NCBI GenBank assembly: GCA_900314595.1
Contig: OMVW01000012.1
Location: 1-38,089, forward strand
Source: an uncultured Dialister sp.
Lineage (GTDB): Bacteria; Bacillota; Negativicutes; Veillonellales; Dialisteraceae
DNA length: 38,089 nt
Direction of reading: 5' to 3'
How positions within the stretch are numbered: the first letter of the stretch is position 1; every line of letters begins with the position of its first letter. Of this stretch, positions 16,671 through 23,962 are shown piece after piece. The position numbers and the translations under genes are program-made. The notes under the pieces were generated by a model. The model saw only the letters and a program-made list of their open reading frames with translations, was not told where the DNA came from and did no database searches.

Positions 16671-16729
16671 TGATTCATCATTTCGTTAAAATCGTTTCGA
16701 TTGTTTGAATCATACCACCTGTGTATAAT
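16671..16729 (+). promoter_or_regulatory. Promoter and probable LysR operator of the PhzF-family gene
   Basis: TTGTTT (16701-16706), 17 bases, TATAAT (16724-16729). Inverted repeats TGATTCA (16671-16677) / TGAATCA (16706-16712) and AATCG-TTT-CGATT (16690-16702) overlap or precede the -35 box. Confidence 0.65.
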
Positions 16730-16758
16730 GAAATCAATCTAAGAAAGGAGCATTTCTT

Positions 16759-17538
16759 ATGAAACAGTATATCGTAGACGCTTTTACAGATGAAGTATTT
16801 AAAGGAAATCCGGCGGCCGTGTGCGTGCTGGACAAATGGCCCAAGGATTCCCTCATGCAGTCCATGGCCATCGAAAACAGCCTTTCCGAAACGGCTTTCA
16901 CGGTAAAGGGAAAAGACGGATATGGCCTGCGCTGGTTCACGCCGGGCGGAGAAATCGACCTCTGCGGCCATGCCACCCTGGGGACGGCCTATGTGCTTTT
17001 CCATTTCTATGAAAAAGACGCAGAATCCCTCACCTTCCACACCATGGGAGGAACCCTCACAGTCAATAGAAAAGGTGACCTGCTGGAACTTGTCTTCCCG
17101 GCTTACCACCTGAAACAGGTACCGGTAACGGACGATATGGAAAAAGCCATCGGTGTAAGACCTCTCGAAGCATGGATGGACAGGGACCTCCTCTGCGTCC
17201 TTCCTGATGAAAGAGATGTCATTCAGGCAGCTCCGGACCAGGAAAAAGTAAAAAAACTGGACGGCCTTCTCCTCCATATCACAGCCAAAGGCACGAAATA
17301 CGACTGCGTGAGCAGGAGTTTCGCCCCAAAACTGGCCGTTCCTGAAGACCCGGTCTGCGGTTCCGGCCACTGCCATATCATCCCCTACTGGGCCAAAGTG
17401 CTCGGGAAAAATGACCTCGTGGCATTCCAGGCATCAAAGAGAACCGGCGTCCTCTACTGCACCCTCGACGGAGAACAGGTACGGATGGCAGGAAAAGGAG
17501 CACTCTACTCTATTTCCGATGTGTTTGTGAAGATGTAG
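16759..17538 (+). CDS. PhzF-family isomerase/epimerase-like protein
   Basis: 259 residues. PhzF/diaminopimelate-epimerase fold with two similar halves. Signature parts: YIVDAFTDEVFKGNPAAVCVL at the start, SLSETAFTV containing the catalytic Glu44, FTPGGEIDLCGHATLGTAYVL (about 60-80), and in the second half DPVCGSGHCHIIPYW. Family members isomerise or cyclise small acids without a cofactor (phenazine precursor in PhzF itself). The substrate here is unknown, and no phenazine genes are near. Unlike DAP epimerase the Cys pair is not both in catalytic context, but Cys69 and Cys are present in the CGHAT and VCGSG loops. AAAGGAG lies 8 bases before the ATG. Single gene, divergent LysR regulator. Confidence 0.9.
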   Translation: MKQYIVDAFTDEVFKGNPAAVCVLDKWPKDSLMQSMAIENSLSETAFTVKGKDGYGLRWFTPGGEIDLCGHATLGTAYVLFHFYEKDAESLTFHTMGGTLTVNRKGDLLELVFPAYHLKQVPVTDDMEKAIGVRPLEAWMDRDLLCVLPDERDVIQAAPDQEKVKKLDGLLLHITAKGTKYDCVSRSFAPKLAVPEDPVCGSGHCHIIPYWAKVLGKNDLVAFQASKRTGVLYCTLDGEQVRMAGKGALYSISDVFVKM

Positions 17539-17610
17539 TTGTTAGTGGTTAGTGGTTATTTGTTAGTTATTAAAAAAGGGCGCCTCGATTGGAGACGTCC
17601 TTTTTAATCC
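17539..17610 (+). terminator. Heptad array and terminator after the PhzF-family gene
   Basis: Directly after the TAG stop comes a 7-bp array (GTTAGTG, GTTAGTG, GTTATTT, GTTAGTT) to about 17570, then a stem AAAAAAGGGCGCCTC / GGAGACGTCCTTTTT (about 17572-17606) with a T-run. This is the plus-sense form of the array-plus-hairpin element. Confidence 0.8.
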
Positions 17611-17925
17611 CCGGGAATGAGGATCATGTGGAAATATCGATTCTTCAAATCGATTGACCCTTTCAGTCTGCTTCGCAGCCCGCCAACTGCCCCTGGTCAG
17701 GGAAGCCTTACCACCTGTGTTTCCTCATTTTCGACTTATAACGATAGTACCCCCCTGGTCGCTGCCCCCCGACCAGGGTGGGCATGTGAATTCCACTTGT
17801 ACGGGTATTTAACATTGCCTGTGAAAAATCCCCATATATACACGTGCCGCATCAGCGGCACGCCTCCCCGACAACCCCGATAACCCCGACATTCCCGATA
17901 ATCCCGACTCAAAAGTTTATCCACA
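17611..17925 (-). repeat. Intergenic repeats downstream of jag
   Basis: No gene. Modules with ATCGATTCTTCAAATCGATT (about 17637) and GACCAGGGTGGGC hairpins, then a minus-sense element with perfect stem CGTGCCGC 17843-17850 / GCGGCACG 17855-17862 and a five-unit 9-bp array at 17866-17910. A TTATCCACA (DnaA-box sequence) falls at 17917-17925. Confidence 0.7.
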
Positions 17926-17954
17926 ATAAAAAGGCCCCGTAAGGGGCCTTTCGA
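17926..17954 (-). terminator. Terminator of the yidC-jag transcript
   Basis: Stem AAAGGCCCC / GGGGCCTTT around GTAA; on the minus strand it ends in TTTTTATT, 8 bp after the jag stop. Confidence 0.85.
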
Positions 17955-17961
17955 TTCAGAA

Positions 17962-18825
17962 TCATTCTTTCAGTTTAATGACTACATATCTATGCGGTGC
18001 TTCGCCTTCGCTGTCAGTGGTGATAGCTGCATCGTTCTGGAGGGCCAGATGGATGATACGGCGTTCGCCGGCTGCCATGGGTTCAAGTTTCACCGGTTCG
18101 CCGGTTCTCTTGACTTTGCCTGCGAGCCTTCTTGCGAGGGCTTCGAGGGTGTCTTTGCGGCGTTCTCTGTAGTTTTCCACGTCCAGAAGGACGAAGTAGT
18201 GGTGACGGAATTCTTTGCCGGAGGCAAGGTTGGTCAGGTACTGGAGGGCATCCAGGGTCTGGCCGTGTTTGCCGATGAGGATTCCGAGGCCTTCTCCGTG
18301 AAGGTTGAGAAGGATCCGTTCTTCGTTCATCATGGTTTCCATGGTGACTTCCAGGTTCATGCCTTTGAATACGTCTGCCAGGAATGCTTTGGCGTCTTCT
18401 GCGGTCTTTGCCTGTTCTTCGGCATTGAATACGAATTCTTCTTTTCCTTTGACCGGTTTTTCTTCGGTTTCTTCAGTTTCTCCGGTTTCTTCAGCCGGGG
18501 TTTCTCCCTGTTTTTCTTCCGGCGCTTCGGTTTTTTCGTCTTCTGCTTCTTCGGAAGCCGGTGCCGGTTTTTCTTCTGCCGGCGCTTTTTCTGCTGCCGG
18601 GGTTTCTTCGGCGGGAGCTTCTGTTTTTTCTTCTACCGGTTCTTCTTCGAGATCCGGTGCGGAGATGGATACGACGGCCTGTTTTTTGCGGATGAGGCCG
18701 AAGAGTCCGCTGGAGGGCTGTTCGATGACATGAACAACAGCTTCTTCGCGGCTGATGCCAAGTTGTTTGAGGCCTTCCTCTACGGCAGCATCAATGGTTT
18801 TTGCTTTGATGGTCACTGTTCTCAT
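17962..18825 (-). CDS. jag: Jag/KhpB/EloR RNA-binding protein (KH-R3H)
   Basis: 287 residues. Jag_N domain at 1-52 (VTIKAKTIDAAVEEGLKQLGISREEAVVHVIEQPSSGLFGL pattern), a long acidic Pro/Glu/Ala linker at about 58-130, a type II KH domain at about 135-210 with GKHG in GILIGKHGQTLDALQYL, and an R3H domain at about 215-287 (ENYRERRKDTLEALARRL, ERRIIHLAL). In Gram-positives this protein binds RNA with KhpA and affects cell elongation and division. Its start follows the yidC stop with no gap, so the two are coupled. The linker composition resembles the tail of YidC upstream. A terminator follows. Confidence 0.95.
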   Translation of the reverse strand: MRTVTIKAKTIDAAVEEGLKQLGISREEAVVHVIEQPSSGLFGLIRKKQAVVSISAPDLEEEPVEEKTEAPAEETPAAEKAPAEEKPAPASEEAEDEKTEAPEEKQGETPAEETGETEETEEKPVKGKEEFVFNAEEQAKTAEDAKAFLADVFKGMNLEVTMETMMNEERILLNLHGEGLGILIGKHGQTLDALQYLTNLASGKEFRHHYFVLLDVENYRERRKDTLEALARRLAGKVKRTGEPVKLEPMAAGERRIIHLALQNDAAITTDSEGEAPHRYVVIKLKE

Positions 18826-19899
18826 TTATTTCTTGTCAGCCTCCCCTTTGGGTTCTGTATCTGCAGCTTCTTTTTCCGGAGCTGCTTCTTCAGGAGTATC
18901 TGCAGGTTTTTCCGGAGCTTCTGCAGGTTTTTCAGCAGGTTCTTCTGCTTTTTCTGCTTCAGCTTTTTCAACCGGTTTTTCTTCCGGTTTTTCTACAGGC
19001 GCTTCTTTCGCGGAGGCCGGCTTTTCAGCCGGTTCTTTTTCGGAAGGAGCGTCTTTTTCTGCAGAGACTTCTTTGTTTTCATTGTTCTCTTTGTCCGCCG
19101 GTTTCTTCTTGACTACTTTCTTGATGATTTTCTTGCGGACGACTTTTTTCTTCTTTGGCTGTCTTGCTTCTTCAGCCTGCACGTCTCCGTGTACGGTAAC
19201 GGTGCCTTTCTTTCTGGTACCGCCGAGGCGATCTTTCATTTCTTCACGGAACATGATGGTCTGCTGTACGAGCTGGTACAGGTTGACCACGATCCAGTAG
19301 ATGACGAGGCCGCTCGGGAAGTTGAGGGACATCCAGCCAATCATGAGAGGCATGACCAGGAGCATGGTCTTCTGGTTGGAAGGCGCATCTTTCGGGGTGG
19401 TCTGCCAGGAAATAATGAAGGTGGATACGGCGGAAAGAATAGGCAGGATGTAGGTGGAATCCGGTACAGCCAGACTTTCGAGCCAGAGGAAGCTTTCATG
19501 GGCCGGGTCGTAGTTGAAGCCCTGGAGGGCATAGTAGATAGAAACCAGGAACGGCATCTGGATGAGGAGGGGCAGGCACCCGCTCATGGGGCTTGCGCCG
19601 TTATCCTTGTAAAGCTTCGACATTTCTTCGCGAAGCTTCTTCGGGTCGTTCTTGTATTTCTTCTGGATTTCCTGCATCTTCGGCTGGATTTCCTGCATGG
19701 CCTTCATGGATTTGATCTGTTTTACGGCCAGCGGGAGCAGGGCAGTCTTGATGATGATGGTCAGGACGATGATAGCAATCCCGTAGCTCGGGAAGCCCAG
19801 GTCCTTGGTAAGTTCGTAGGCATACTGCAGGCAGATGCGCATGATATCTGCCAGGAATCCTACGAAGGTGCTCAGAAGCGGAATCTGAAAGTCACTCAT
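18826..19899 (-). CDS. yidC: Membrane protein insertase YidC (Oxa1 family)
   Basis: 357 residues. Five-helix Oxa1/YidC core at about 10-225: IAIIVLTIIIKTALLPLAVKQIKSM, the cytoplasmic hairpin KAMQEIQPKMQEIQKKY, FLVSIYYALQGF, YILPILSAVSTF, and SLNFPSGLVIYWIVVNLYQL. The normally conserved groove Arg in the first core helix is Lys51 here. After about 245 comes a cluster of Lys (KKKKVVRKKIIKKVVKKK) and a 90-residue Glu/Pro/Ala/Lys-rich tail. Basic tails are known to help ribosome contact; this one is both basic and strongly acidic. Start at 19899 with AAGGAG 5 bases upstream; an ATG 24 bases earlier has no site. No lipoprotein signal is obvious. Confidence 0.95.
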   Translation of the reverse strand: MSDFQIPLLSTFVGFLADIMRICLQYAYELTKDLGFPSYGIAIIVLTIIIKTALLPLAVKQIKSMKAMQEIQPKMQEIQKKYKNDPKKLREEMSKLYKDNGASPMSGCLPLLIQMPFLVSIYYALQGFNYDPAHESFLWLESLAVPDSTYILPILSAVSTFIISWQTTPKDAPSNQKTMLLVMPLMIGWMSLNFPSGLVIYWIVVNLYQLVQQTIMFREEMKDRLGGTRKKGTVTVHGDVQAEEARQPKKKKVVRKKIIKKVVKKKPADKENNENKEVSAEKDAPSEKEPAEKPASAKEAPVEKPEEKPVEKAEAEKAEEPAEKPAEAPEKPADTPEEAAPEKEAADTEPKGEADKK

Positions 19900-19924
19900 T
19901 TTTACTCCTTGTACGGTCTTCATT

Positions 19925-20161
19925 TCAACCGCGGAATGGGCGTCTTCTGCATTTCAAAGGCGCTTAGGATGGGTGTCGTTATGATTTTGGAAATAGACTT
20001 GCCGGGGTGATATTTGTAAATCAGTGAGGAAATAATGATGGACGTCATCTGTCCCGGCCGTGGTCCGTGGTCCGTGAAGGTGGCCGCCAAATGTATAAGG
20101 CGGCCTTATGATGAGGATAAAATCTTTATTTCCTGTAAAAAAGTAGAAAAAAAGACAGCCT
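19925..20161 (+). repeat. Array-plus-hairpin element inside the yidD-yidC gap
   Basis: Heptads CGTGGTC CGTGGTC CGTG (20058-20076), AAGGT, stem GGCCGCC 20082-20088 / GGCGGCC 20099-20105. Its sense is plus, opposite to the surrounding minus-strand operon, and it has no good T-run. The 262-bp gap between yidD and yidC holds nothing else I can read as a gene; a minus-strand promoter for yidC could be in the AT-rich 20106-20160. Confidence 0.65.
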
Positions 20162-20371
20162 TCACGGAAGCGGATCGTAGCCGCCCCTGCAAAAAGGGTT
20201 GCAGCGGAGAATCCGTTTGAACGCGAGCCAGCTGCCTTTCAGGGCTCCATATTTCATGACCGCCTGCAGGGCATATTCGCTGCAGGTGGGCGTAAAGCGA
20301 CAGCAAGGAGGCTTCAGGGGAGAAATAAATGCTCTGTAGAAACGGATCAGTGCGATTAATACAGATTTCAT
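20162..20371 (-). CDS. yidD: Membrane protein insertion efficiency factor YidD
   Basis: 69 residues. Typical YidD: LIRFYRAFISPLKPPCCRFTPTCSEYALQA and a late KRILRCNPFCRGGYDP, with the conserved Cys residues. Aids YidC-dependent membrane insertion at the inner face of the membrane. Start at 20371 is chosen because the GGAG of GGAGTAAACAT lies 7 bases upstream and its TAA is the rnpA stop; the genes are 4 bp apart. The longer open frame lies within rnpA. Confidence 0.95.
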   Translation of the reverse strand: MKSVLIALIRFYRAFISPLKPPCCRFTPTCSEYALQAVMKYGALKGSWLAFKRILRCNPFCRGGYDPLP

Positions 20372-20375
20372 ATGT

Positions 20376-20753
20376 TTACTCCAGTATTCCGGCCTTGCGC
20401 CACAGTGCAAGGATGGCCTTTTCTGCTTCCTGATAGGTGCAGCCCGTCAGGAAGGGTCCGGCCAGCAGGATCCCTTCGAAGTGCGGAAGAATCTCATGAC
20501 GGTGAAGGCGGTAGACCTCCTTCATGAGGCGCTTCGCCCGGTTGCGGGCAAAGGCATGGCCGATTTTCTTCGTGCATACGAAGCCGATGCGGACATCTTT
20601 CCTCCTGGATTTCACCAGGTAGAAGAGCCCGGCCCTGTTGCTGAAACGTTTACCGGAACGATAAATTCTACGGTAATCCCTGTTCTGTCTGATACGGGAG
20701 GAACGGGGAAGACTGTAGTCCTCCTTGGCTCCCTCTTCCTTTAGATTAGGCAC
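20376..20753 (-). CDS. rnpA: Ribonuclease P protein component
   Basis: 125 residues. Basic protein that binds RNase P RNA for tRNA 5' maturation. Core motifs: RIRQNRDYRRIYRSGKRFSNRAGLFYL and the RNR helix IGHAFARNRAKRLMKEVYR (about 63-82). The start is GTG at 20751-20753, inside the last codons of rpmH (8-bp overlap). The 15 residues before RIRQNRD are an N-terminal extension relative to most RnpA; no later start with a good site is seen. Followed by yidD after 4 bp. Confidence 0.95.
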   Translation of the reverse strand: MPNLKEEGAKEDYSLPRSSRIRQNRDYRRIYRSGKRFSNRAGLFYLVKSRRKDVRIGFVCTKKIGHAFARNRAKRLMKEVYRLHRHEILPHFEGILLAGPFLTGCTYQEAEKAILALWRKAGILE

Positions 20754-20883
20754 TTAATTTCTTTCTGCCCTTTGCTCTTCTTCTCTTCAGACAAATGCGG
20801 CCTGCTTTCGTCTTCATACGAGCGCGGAAACCGTGAGTCTGTTTTCTCCAGTGGTTGTTCGGCTGGAATGTCATTTTTGCCAT
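20746..20883 (-). CDS. rpmH: 50S ribosomal protein L34
   Basis: 45 residues: MAKMTFQPNNHWRKQTHGFR, ARMKTKAGR, ending RAKGRKKLSA, the canonical L34 sequence with a one- or two-residue N-terminal variation. Start at 20883 has AAGGAGGTG 7 bases upstream; the frame is open further but has no site. First gene of the rpmH-rnpA-yidD cluster, driven by a consensus promoter. In most bacteria dnaA and oriC lie directly upstream of rpmH; here there are only repeats and a flavodoxin. Confidence 0.97.
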   Translation of the reverse strand: MAKMTFQPNNHWRKQTHGFRARMKTKAGRICLKRRRAKGRKKLSA

Positions 20884-20938
20884 GTAAAAACACCTCCTTC
20901 GTAGCGGCAGTGCTATTTTTGTGCACCATAACAGACTA

Positions 20939-20967
20939 ATTATAGCTAAAGCAGTGTGCGATGTCAA
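20939..20967 (-). promoter_or_regulatory. rpmH promoter
   Basis: On the minus strand TTGACA (20962-20967), 17-base spacer, TATAAT (20939-20944): a perfect sigma-70/sigma-A promoter about 56 bp before the rpmH start. Confidence 0.9.
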
Positions 20968-20984
20968 ATGAAATTCCTTGACAT

Positions 20985-21706
20985 TTTTTTGCTTTTTGAG
21001 ACATTCGTCTGTTGGATGGATAGAGTCAATTTCGATATTCGTGAGTCAGCCTCACCCCGGCACGCCCCGATAGAGTCAGTATCGAGATTTCGGGGTGCGG
21101 GATGCGGGGTGGTGGCGGCGCTGATGCGCCGCAAGTATTATAGGGAATTTGCACAGGCGAGTTGAAAGAACGATGGAGCCACCCTCCTTCACTTCGTTTA
21201 TCCCTCCCTCTCGGCTGCAGCATGACTCTCACTGCTTTTTGCACGTTGTTTGAGAGCAAAACCAGGAAGGGCCTTGACGGTAACGACTTGAACGGAATTG
21301 GCCCATCCCGGCGAGATCTTTTCGTCCGGATTTCAGCGTTAAAAGAAGAGCGCTGCGTTCTCTCCGCTCCCCGCGCGCGGCCGGGAATACACATGATCCC
21401 TCGTGCAGGGCTGCAGGTTCACGTATGGCCGGGAATACAGGTACAAGCCGCAAGTGTAGAGCCACCGTCTGCGCATAACCCCGGGCAGCTTCTATGCAGG
21501 CAGCAGCCCGTGCGCGGAGCGCACTACATAAAATTGGTTTTCCGCAGGAAAACCATATCCTTCCCGACAGTCCCGATCATCCCGACCACCCCGATTACCC
21601 CGATTCAAAAGCTTTCGAAGATTAAAGTCATATAAAGAGGGCGCCTTCATAATTTCAAGGCGCCCACCTTCACTTACCACTTAACACTTATCACTTATCA
21701 CTGATA
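20985..21706 (-). repeat. Composite repeats between rpmH and the second flavodoxin
   Basis: No gene. A plus-sense element with heptads (about 21080-21112), stem GCGGCGC 21115-21121 / GCGCCGC 21126-21132. Then the long module of 140-410 in inverted orientation (about 21180-21480). Then two minus-sense elements: perfect stem GGTTTTCC 21536-21543 / GGAAAACC 21547-21554 with a five-unit 9-bp array (21559-21604), and stem GGGCGCCTT 21639-21647 / AAGGCGCCC 21657-21665 with 7-bp units (21671-21700) ending at the flavodoxin stop. Confidence 0.75.
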
Positions 21707-22210
21707 TTACAGTTTCCCCACTACAGTGAGAGCCCAGTTTTTTGCACTGAGAAGATCCTTCTCATCCGGATGTTTCTCCGCCTCTTCCAGTCTGGCGAGG
21801 CGTTCCGGTGTCAGCGGATGGACGGCTTCTTTATTGGGATTCCGTTTCCCTGTATGGAAGGAATTGACTCTTCCCTGGCAGATCCAGGTGCCCAGGCATT
21901 TGGCCGATTCCGGCAGGAGAGCTGCCGCATTATCGAGATAATCTTTGGCTGCCTGGGAGTCGGGATAAGTCCCGGCTGTGGCATAGATGGCCACTTTTTT
22001 GCCTTCCATTTTTGCCAGAGTCCTCCTCGCTACCATGTCCGCACCCCTCCGAAATGCCCAGAAGCCCACAAAAATCAGATCATAGGAAGAAAGGTCCTTT
22101 TCCCTTCCTTCTTCCAGGATATCCTTTTCACCCGGCAGTGCCTCATAAATGGCTTCCGCCACCTTCTTCGTATTTCCCGTACGGGAAGACCAGAGAACGA
22201 GAGATTTCAT
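21707..22210 (-). CDS. Flavodoxin family protein
   Basis: 167 residues. Classical FMN-phosphate loop SSRTGNTKKVAEAIYEAL near the N-terminus, then SSYDLIFVGFWAFRRGADM (second flavin loop with Trp), KKVAIYATAGTYPDS and a C-terminal CQGRVNSF segment, resembling the Flavodoxin_4 group. Predicted low-potential electron carrier or small flavin reductase in the cytoplasm. Two tandem ATGs; AAGGAGG is 6 bases from the second (22208-22210), which I use. In the minus sense the gene is followed immediately by a heptad array and hairpin. Confidence 0.85.
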   Translation of the reverse strand: MKSLVLWSSRTGNTKKVAEAIYEALPGEKDILEEGREKDLSSYDLIFVGFWAFRRGADMVARRTLAKMEGKKVAIYATAGTYPDSQAAKDYLDNAAALLPESAKCLGTWICQGRVNSFHTGKRNPNKEAVHPLTPERLARLEEAEKHPDEKDLLSAKNWALTVVGKL

Positions 22211-22214
22211 CATT

Positions 22215-22555
22215 TGCCTCCTTAATTTTATATTATAAAATAATTTCTATTATATTATAGCAGAAATACTTTTGAATCGGGAGTCACGGGGATGTCGGGG
22301 ACGATCGGAATTGCCGGGAAGGATATGGCCGGCGAGTCAATTTATCTAGTGCGCTCCGCGCAAGGCCTTTGGCGCCCATTTTGAGGAAAGATTTTGTCCC
22401 GTCAGATCCGTATTTTTCCCTTCCAGGAAACCAGGATTTGACAAGATTTCAAAAAGGCGGGCTTTTATTTCTGATACCCGCCACCTTCCCGAAAGCCCTA
22501 ATGCTCCTGAGTCTCCCGACATTCCCTATTCAAAAGTTATTTTTCTTAAATTTTC
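22215..22555. repeat. Composite repeats between the flavodoxin and the tRNA genes
   Basis: A plus-sense array, TTTTGAATCGGGAGTCACGG onward (22272-22318, 9-bp units), followed by a broken stem and the TAGTGCGCTCCGCGC hairpin (about 22350). A minus-sense element has stem GGCGGG 22456-22461 / CCCGCC 22477-22482 and a decayed 9-bp array (22486-22540). No gene. Confidence 0.65.
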
Positions 22556-22589
22556 AATAAAAAAAGAGCTGCATCACTACAGCTCTTTA
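22556..22589 (-). terminator. Terminator of the tRNA operon
   Basis: Stem AGAGCTG / CAGCTCT with T7 on the minus strand, 5 bp after the tRNA-Gln CCA end. Confidence 0.85.
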
Positions 22590-22593
22590 TCTC

Positions 22594-22667
22594 TGGCAGG
22601 GGTAGGTGGAGTCGGACCACCGATAACGGAGTCAAAGTCCGTTGCCTTACCGCTTGGCGATACCCCC
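22594..22667 (-). tRNA. tRNA-Gln (anticodon TTG)
   Basis: Cloverleaf on the minus strand with encoded CCA: D stem GCC/GGC, anticodon stem ACGGA/TCCGT with loop CTTTGAC (TTG anticodon), T stem GGTGG/CCACC. Oddities: the acceptor pair 1-72 is G-U, where bacterial tRNA-Gln normally has U1-A72, and the T loop reads TCCGACT, so position 55 is C instead of the near-universal U. It is transcribed after tRNA-His from one promoter. It may still be functional; the changes deserve a check against other copies. Confidence 0.88.
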
Positions 22668-22692
22668 ATATGGTGTTCAAGGTAAAAAAAAA

Positions 22693-22769
22693 TGGGGCGA
22701 GTGGTGGGGCTCGAACCCACGCGTAACGGAGCCACAATCCGCCGTGTTAGCCGCTTCACCACACCCGCC
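22693..22769 (-). tRNA. tRNA-His (anticodon GTG)
   Basis: Cloverleaf on the minus strand. The extra G-1 at 22769 pairs with discriminator C73, the His identity feature. U8, A14 and G15 are in place, the anticodon loop contains GTG (GATTGTGGCTCC), T stem GTGGG/CCCAC with TTCGAGC loop, encoded CCA (22693-22695). One G-U pair in the acceptor. Confidence 0.96.
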
Positions 22770-22809
22770 ACATATGAAGCCATATGACCAGGGCCATATG
22801 ACGATGTAT

Positions 22810-22838
22810 AGTATATCATTTATATGACTTCATGTCAA
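22810..22838 (-). promoter_or_regulatory. Promoter of the tRNA-His/tRNA-Gln operon
   Basis: Minus strand TTGACA (22833-22838), 17 bases, TATACT (22810-22815), about 40 bp before tRNA-His. Confidence 0.88.
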
Positions 22839-22844
22839 ATCATT

Positions 22845-23140
22845 TTCTGAAACTTTTGAATCGGGGCAGTCGGGATGGTCGGGGTGATCGGGGCCACCGG
22901 GAAGGATATGGTTTGCTGCCGCAAACCAATTTATATAGTGCGCTTCGCGCACAGCCTTCGGCTCTCCTGTTCGGGAAAACCGGAAGAAATCAAATTCCTC
23001 CGATATCTGCGAAACTATGATTCCATCGCCTGTGCACATTCCCAATTTATATTCATTGCCGCATCAGCGGCAATACCTTCCCGATACCCCCGAGACTCCC
23101 GAGTTCCCCGGTATCCCCGACACAAAAGCCATGTTGAATT
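22845..23140. repeat. Two opposed array-plus-hairpin elements
   Basis: Plus-sense copy: TTTTGAATCGGGGCAGTCGG array (22853-22908, 9-bp units) then stem GGTTTGC/GCAAACC (about 22917-22934). Minus-sense copy: perfect stem ATTGCCGC 23055-23062 / GCGGCAAT 23067-23074 and 9-bp array 23079-23125. No gene. Confidence 0.75.
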
Positions 23141-23268
23141 CAGCCGCATCACCAGATAAATTCATTCCACCCACCAAAAATCACATTTTTCTAATGTTAT
23201 TCATCCCGAATACACTGTATAATAGTAAATAATTAAAAGTCTTTATTGTCTATGCAGAGGTGATCCCT

Positions 23269-23895
23269 ATGGCAGATGAAAAAGCATTCCGTCAGATGAC
23301 GATTGATGATTTCCTTGATGATCTCGGTTCCTCGAAGCCTGCGCCCGGCGGCGGTGCCTGTGCGGGACTCATGGGCGCCCAGGCCTGTGCCCTGGCGGAA
23401 ATGGTGTGCAATCTCACGATTTCCAATAAGAATTACGCCGAATTCCATGAAAAGGCGAAAGAATATCTGGAAGTATTCCGGTTCGCCCGTTCCATTTTCC
23501 TGGACCTCATGGATGAAGATGCAAAGAATTTCAGGGAACTCATGGATACCCTCCGCGCCATCCGCAAGCTCCCCCTGGAAGAGAGGCAGATGAAACAGAT
23601 TGAAGCATTCAAGAAAGCCATCTCCGTTCCACAGCAGACCGCCCAGACCATGAGCGACCTGCTCCCTTCCTTCACAAATCTCCTCCTCAAAGGAAATAAA
23701 AACTGCATCAGCGATGCTATCATGGCTGCCCAGAATGCCATCGCCTGCATCCATGCCTCTATTATTAATGTAAAAATAAATTTAAAATACATTGACGACG
23801 AATTCTACGAACACGAAATGAAAGACACCATCACCTCCTGGGAAAACGCCGTTTCCGCCATCGATGCGGTGCTGACGTATCAGGTTGATTTGTGA
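23269..23895 (+). CDS. Cyclodeaminase/cyclohydrolase family protein (FchA-like)
   Basis: 208 residues. Matches the formiminotransferase-cyclodeaminase C-terminal family: TIDDFLDDLGSSKPAPGGGACAGLMGAQACALAEMVCNLT at the N-terminus with the PAPGGG motif, followed by an all-helical body typical of the family (about 200 residues). Members act on 5-formimino- or methenyl-tetrahydrofolate, linking histidine or glycine breakdown with one-carbon metabolism. No hut, ftcD or fhs gene is adjacent, so the exact reaction is open. Start at 23269 with AGAGGTGA upstream; a GTG three codons earlier overlaps that site and is less likely. Monocistronic. Confidence 0.88.
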   Translation: MADEKAFRQMTIDDFLDDLGSSKPAPGGGACAGLMGAQACALAEMVCNLTISNKNYAEFHEKAKEYLEVFRFARSIFLDLMDEDAKNFRELMDTLRAIRKLPLEERQMKQIEAFKKAISVPQQTAQTMSDLLPSFTNLLLKGNKNCISDAIMAAQNAIACIHASIINVKINLKYIDDEFYEHEMKDTITSWENAVSAIDAVLTYQVDL

Positions 23896-23962
23896 GATTT
23901 TAGCCGTTAACAATCAGCCGCTAGTGGTTAGTGGTTAGTGCTTAGTTTTTAGTTATCAGTCC
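23896..23962 (+). repeat. Heptad array after the cyclodeaminase-like gene
   Basis: 7-bp units such as GCTAGTG, GTTAGTG, GTTAGTG, CTTAGTT, TTTAGTT begin about 10 bases after the stop. TAG recurs every 7 bases, so all three frames contain stops. No GC-rich hairpin follows; the 62-bp tandem repeat begins instead. Confidence 0.7.

Noticed and set aside
17917..17925. Perfect DnaA box TTATCCACA as part of an origin
   Set aside because: Single occurrence in a repeat tail, with no cluster of boxes, AT-rich unwinding region or dnaA gene nearby.
17992..20010. 672-codon open frame antisense to jag and yidC
   Set aside because: Phe/Arg/Ser-rich low-complexity translation mirroring the Glu/Lys/Pro-rich tails of the real genes on the other strand.
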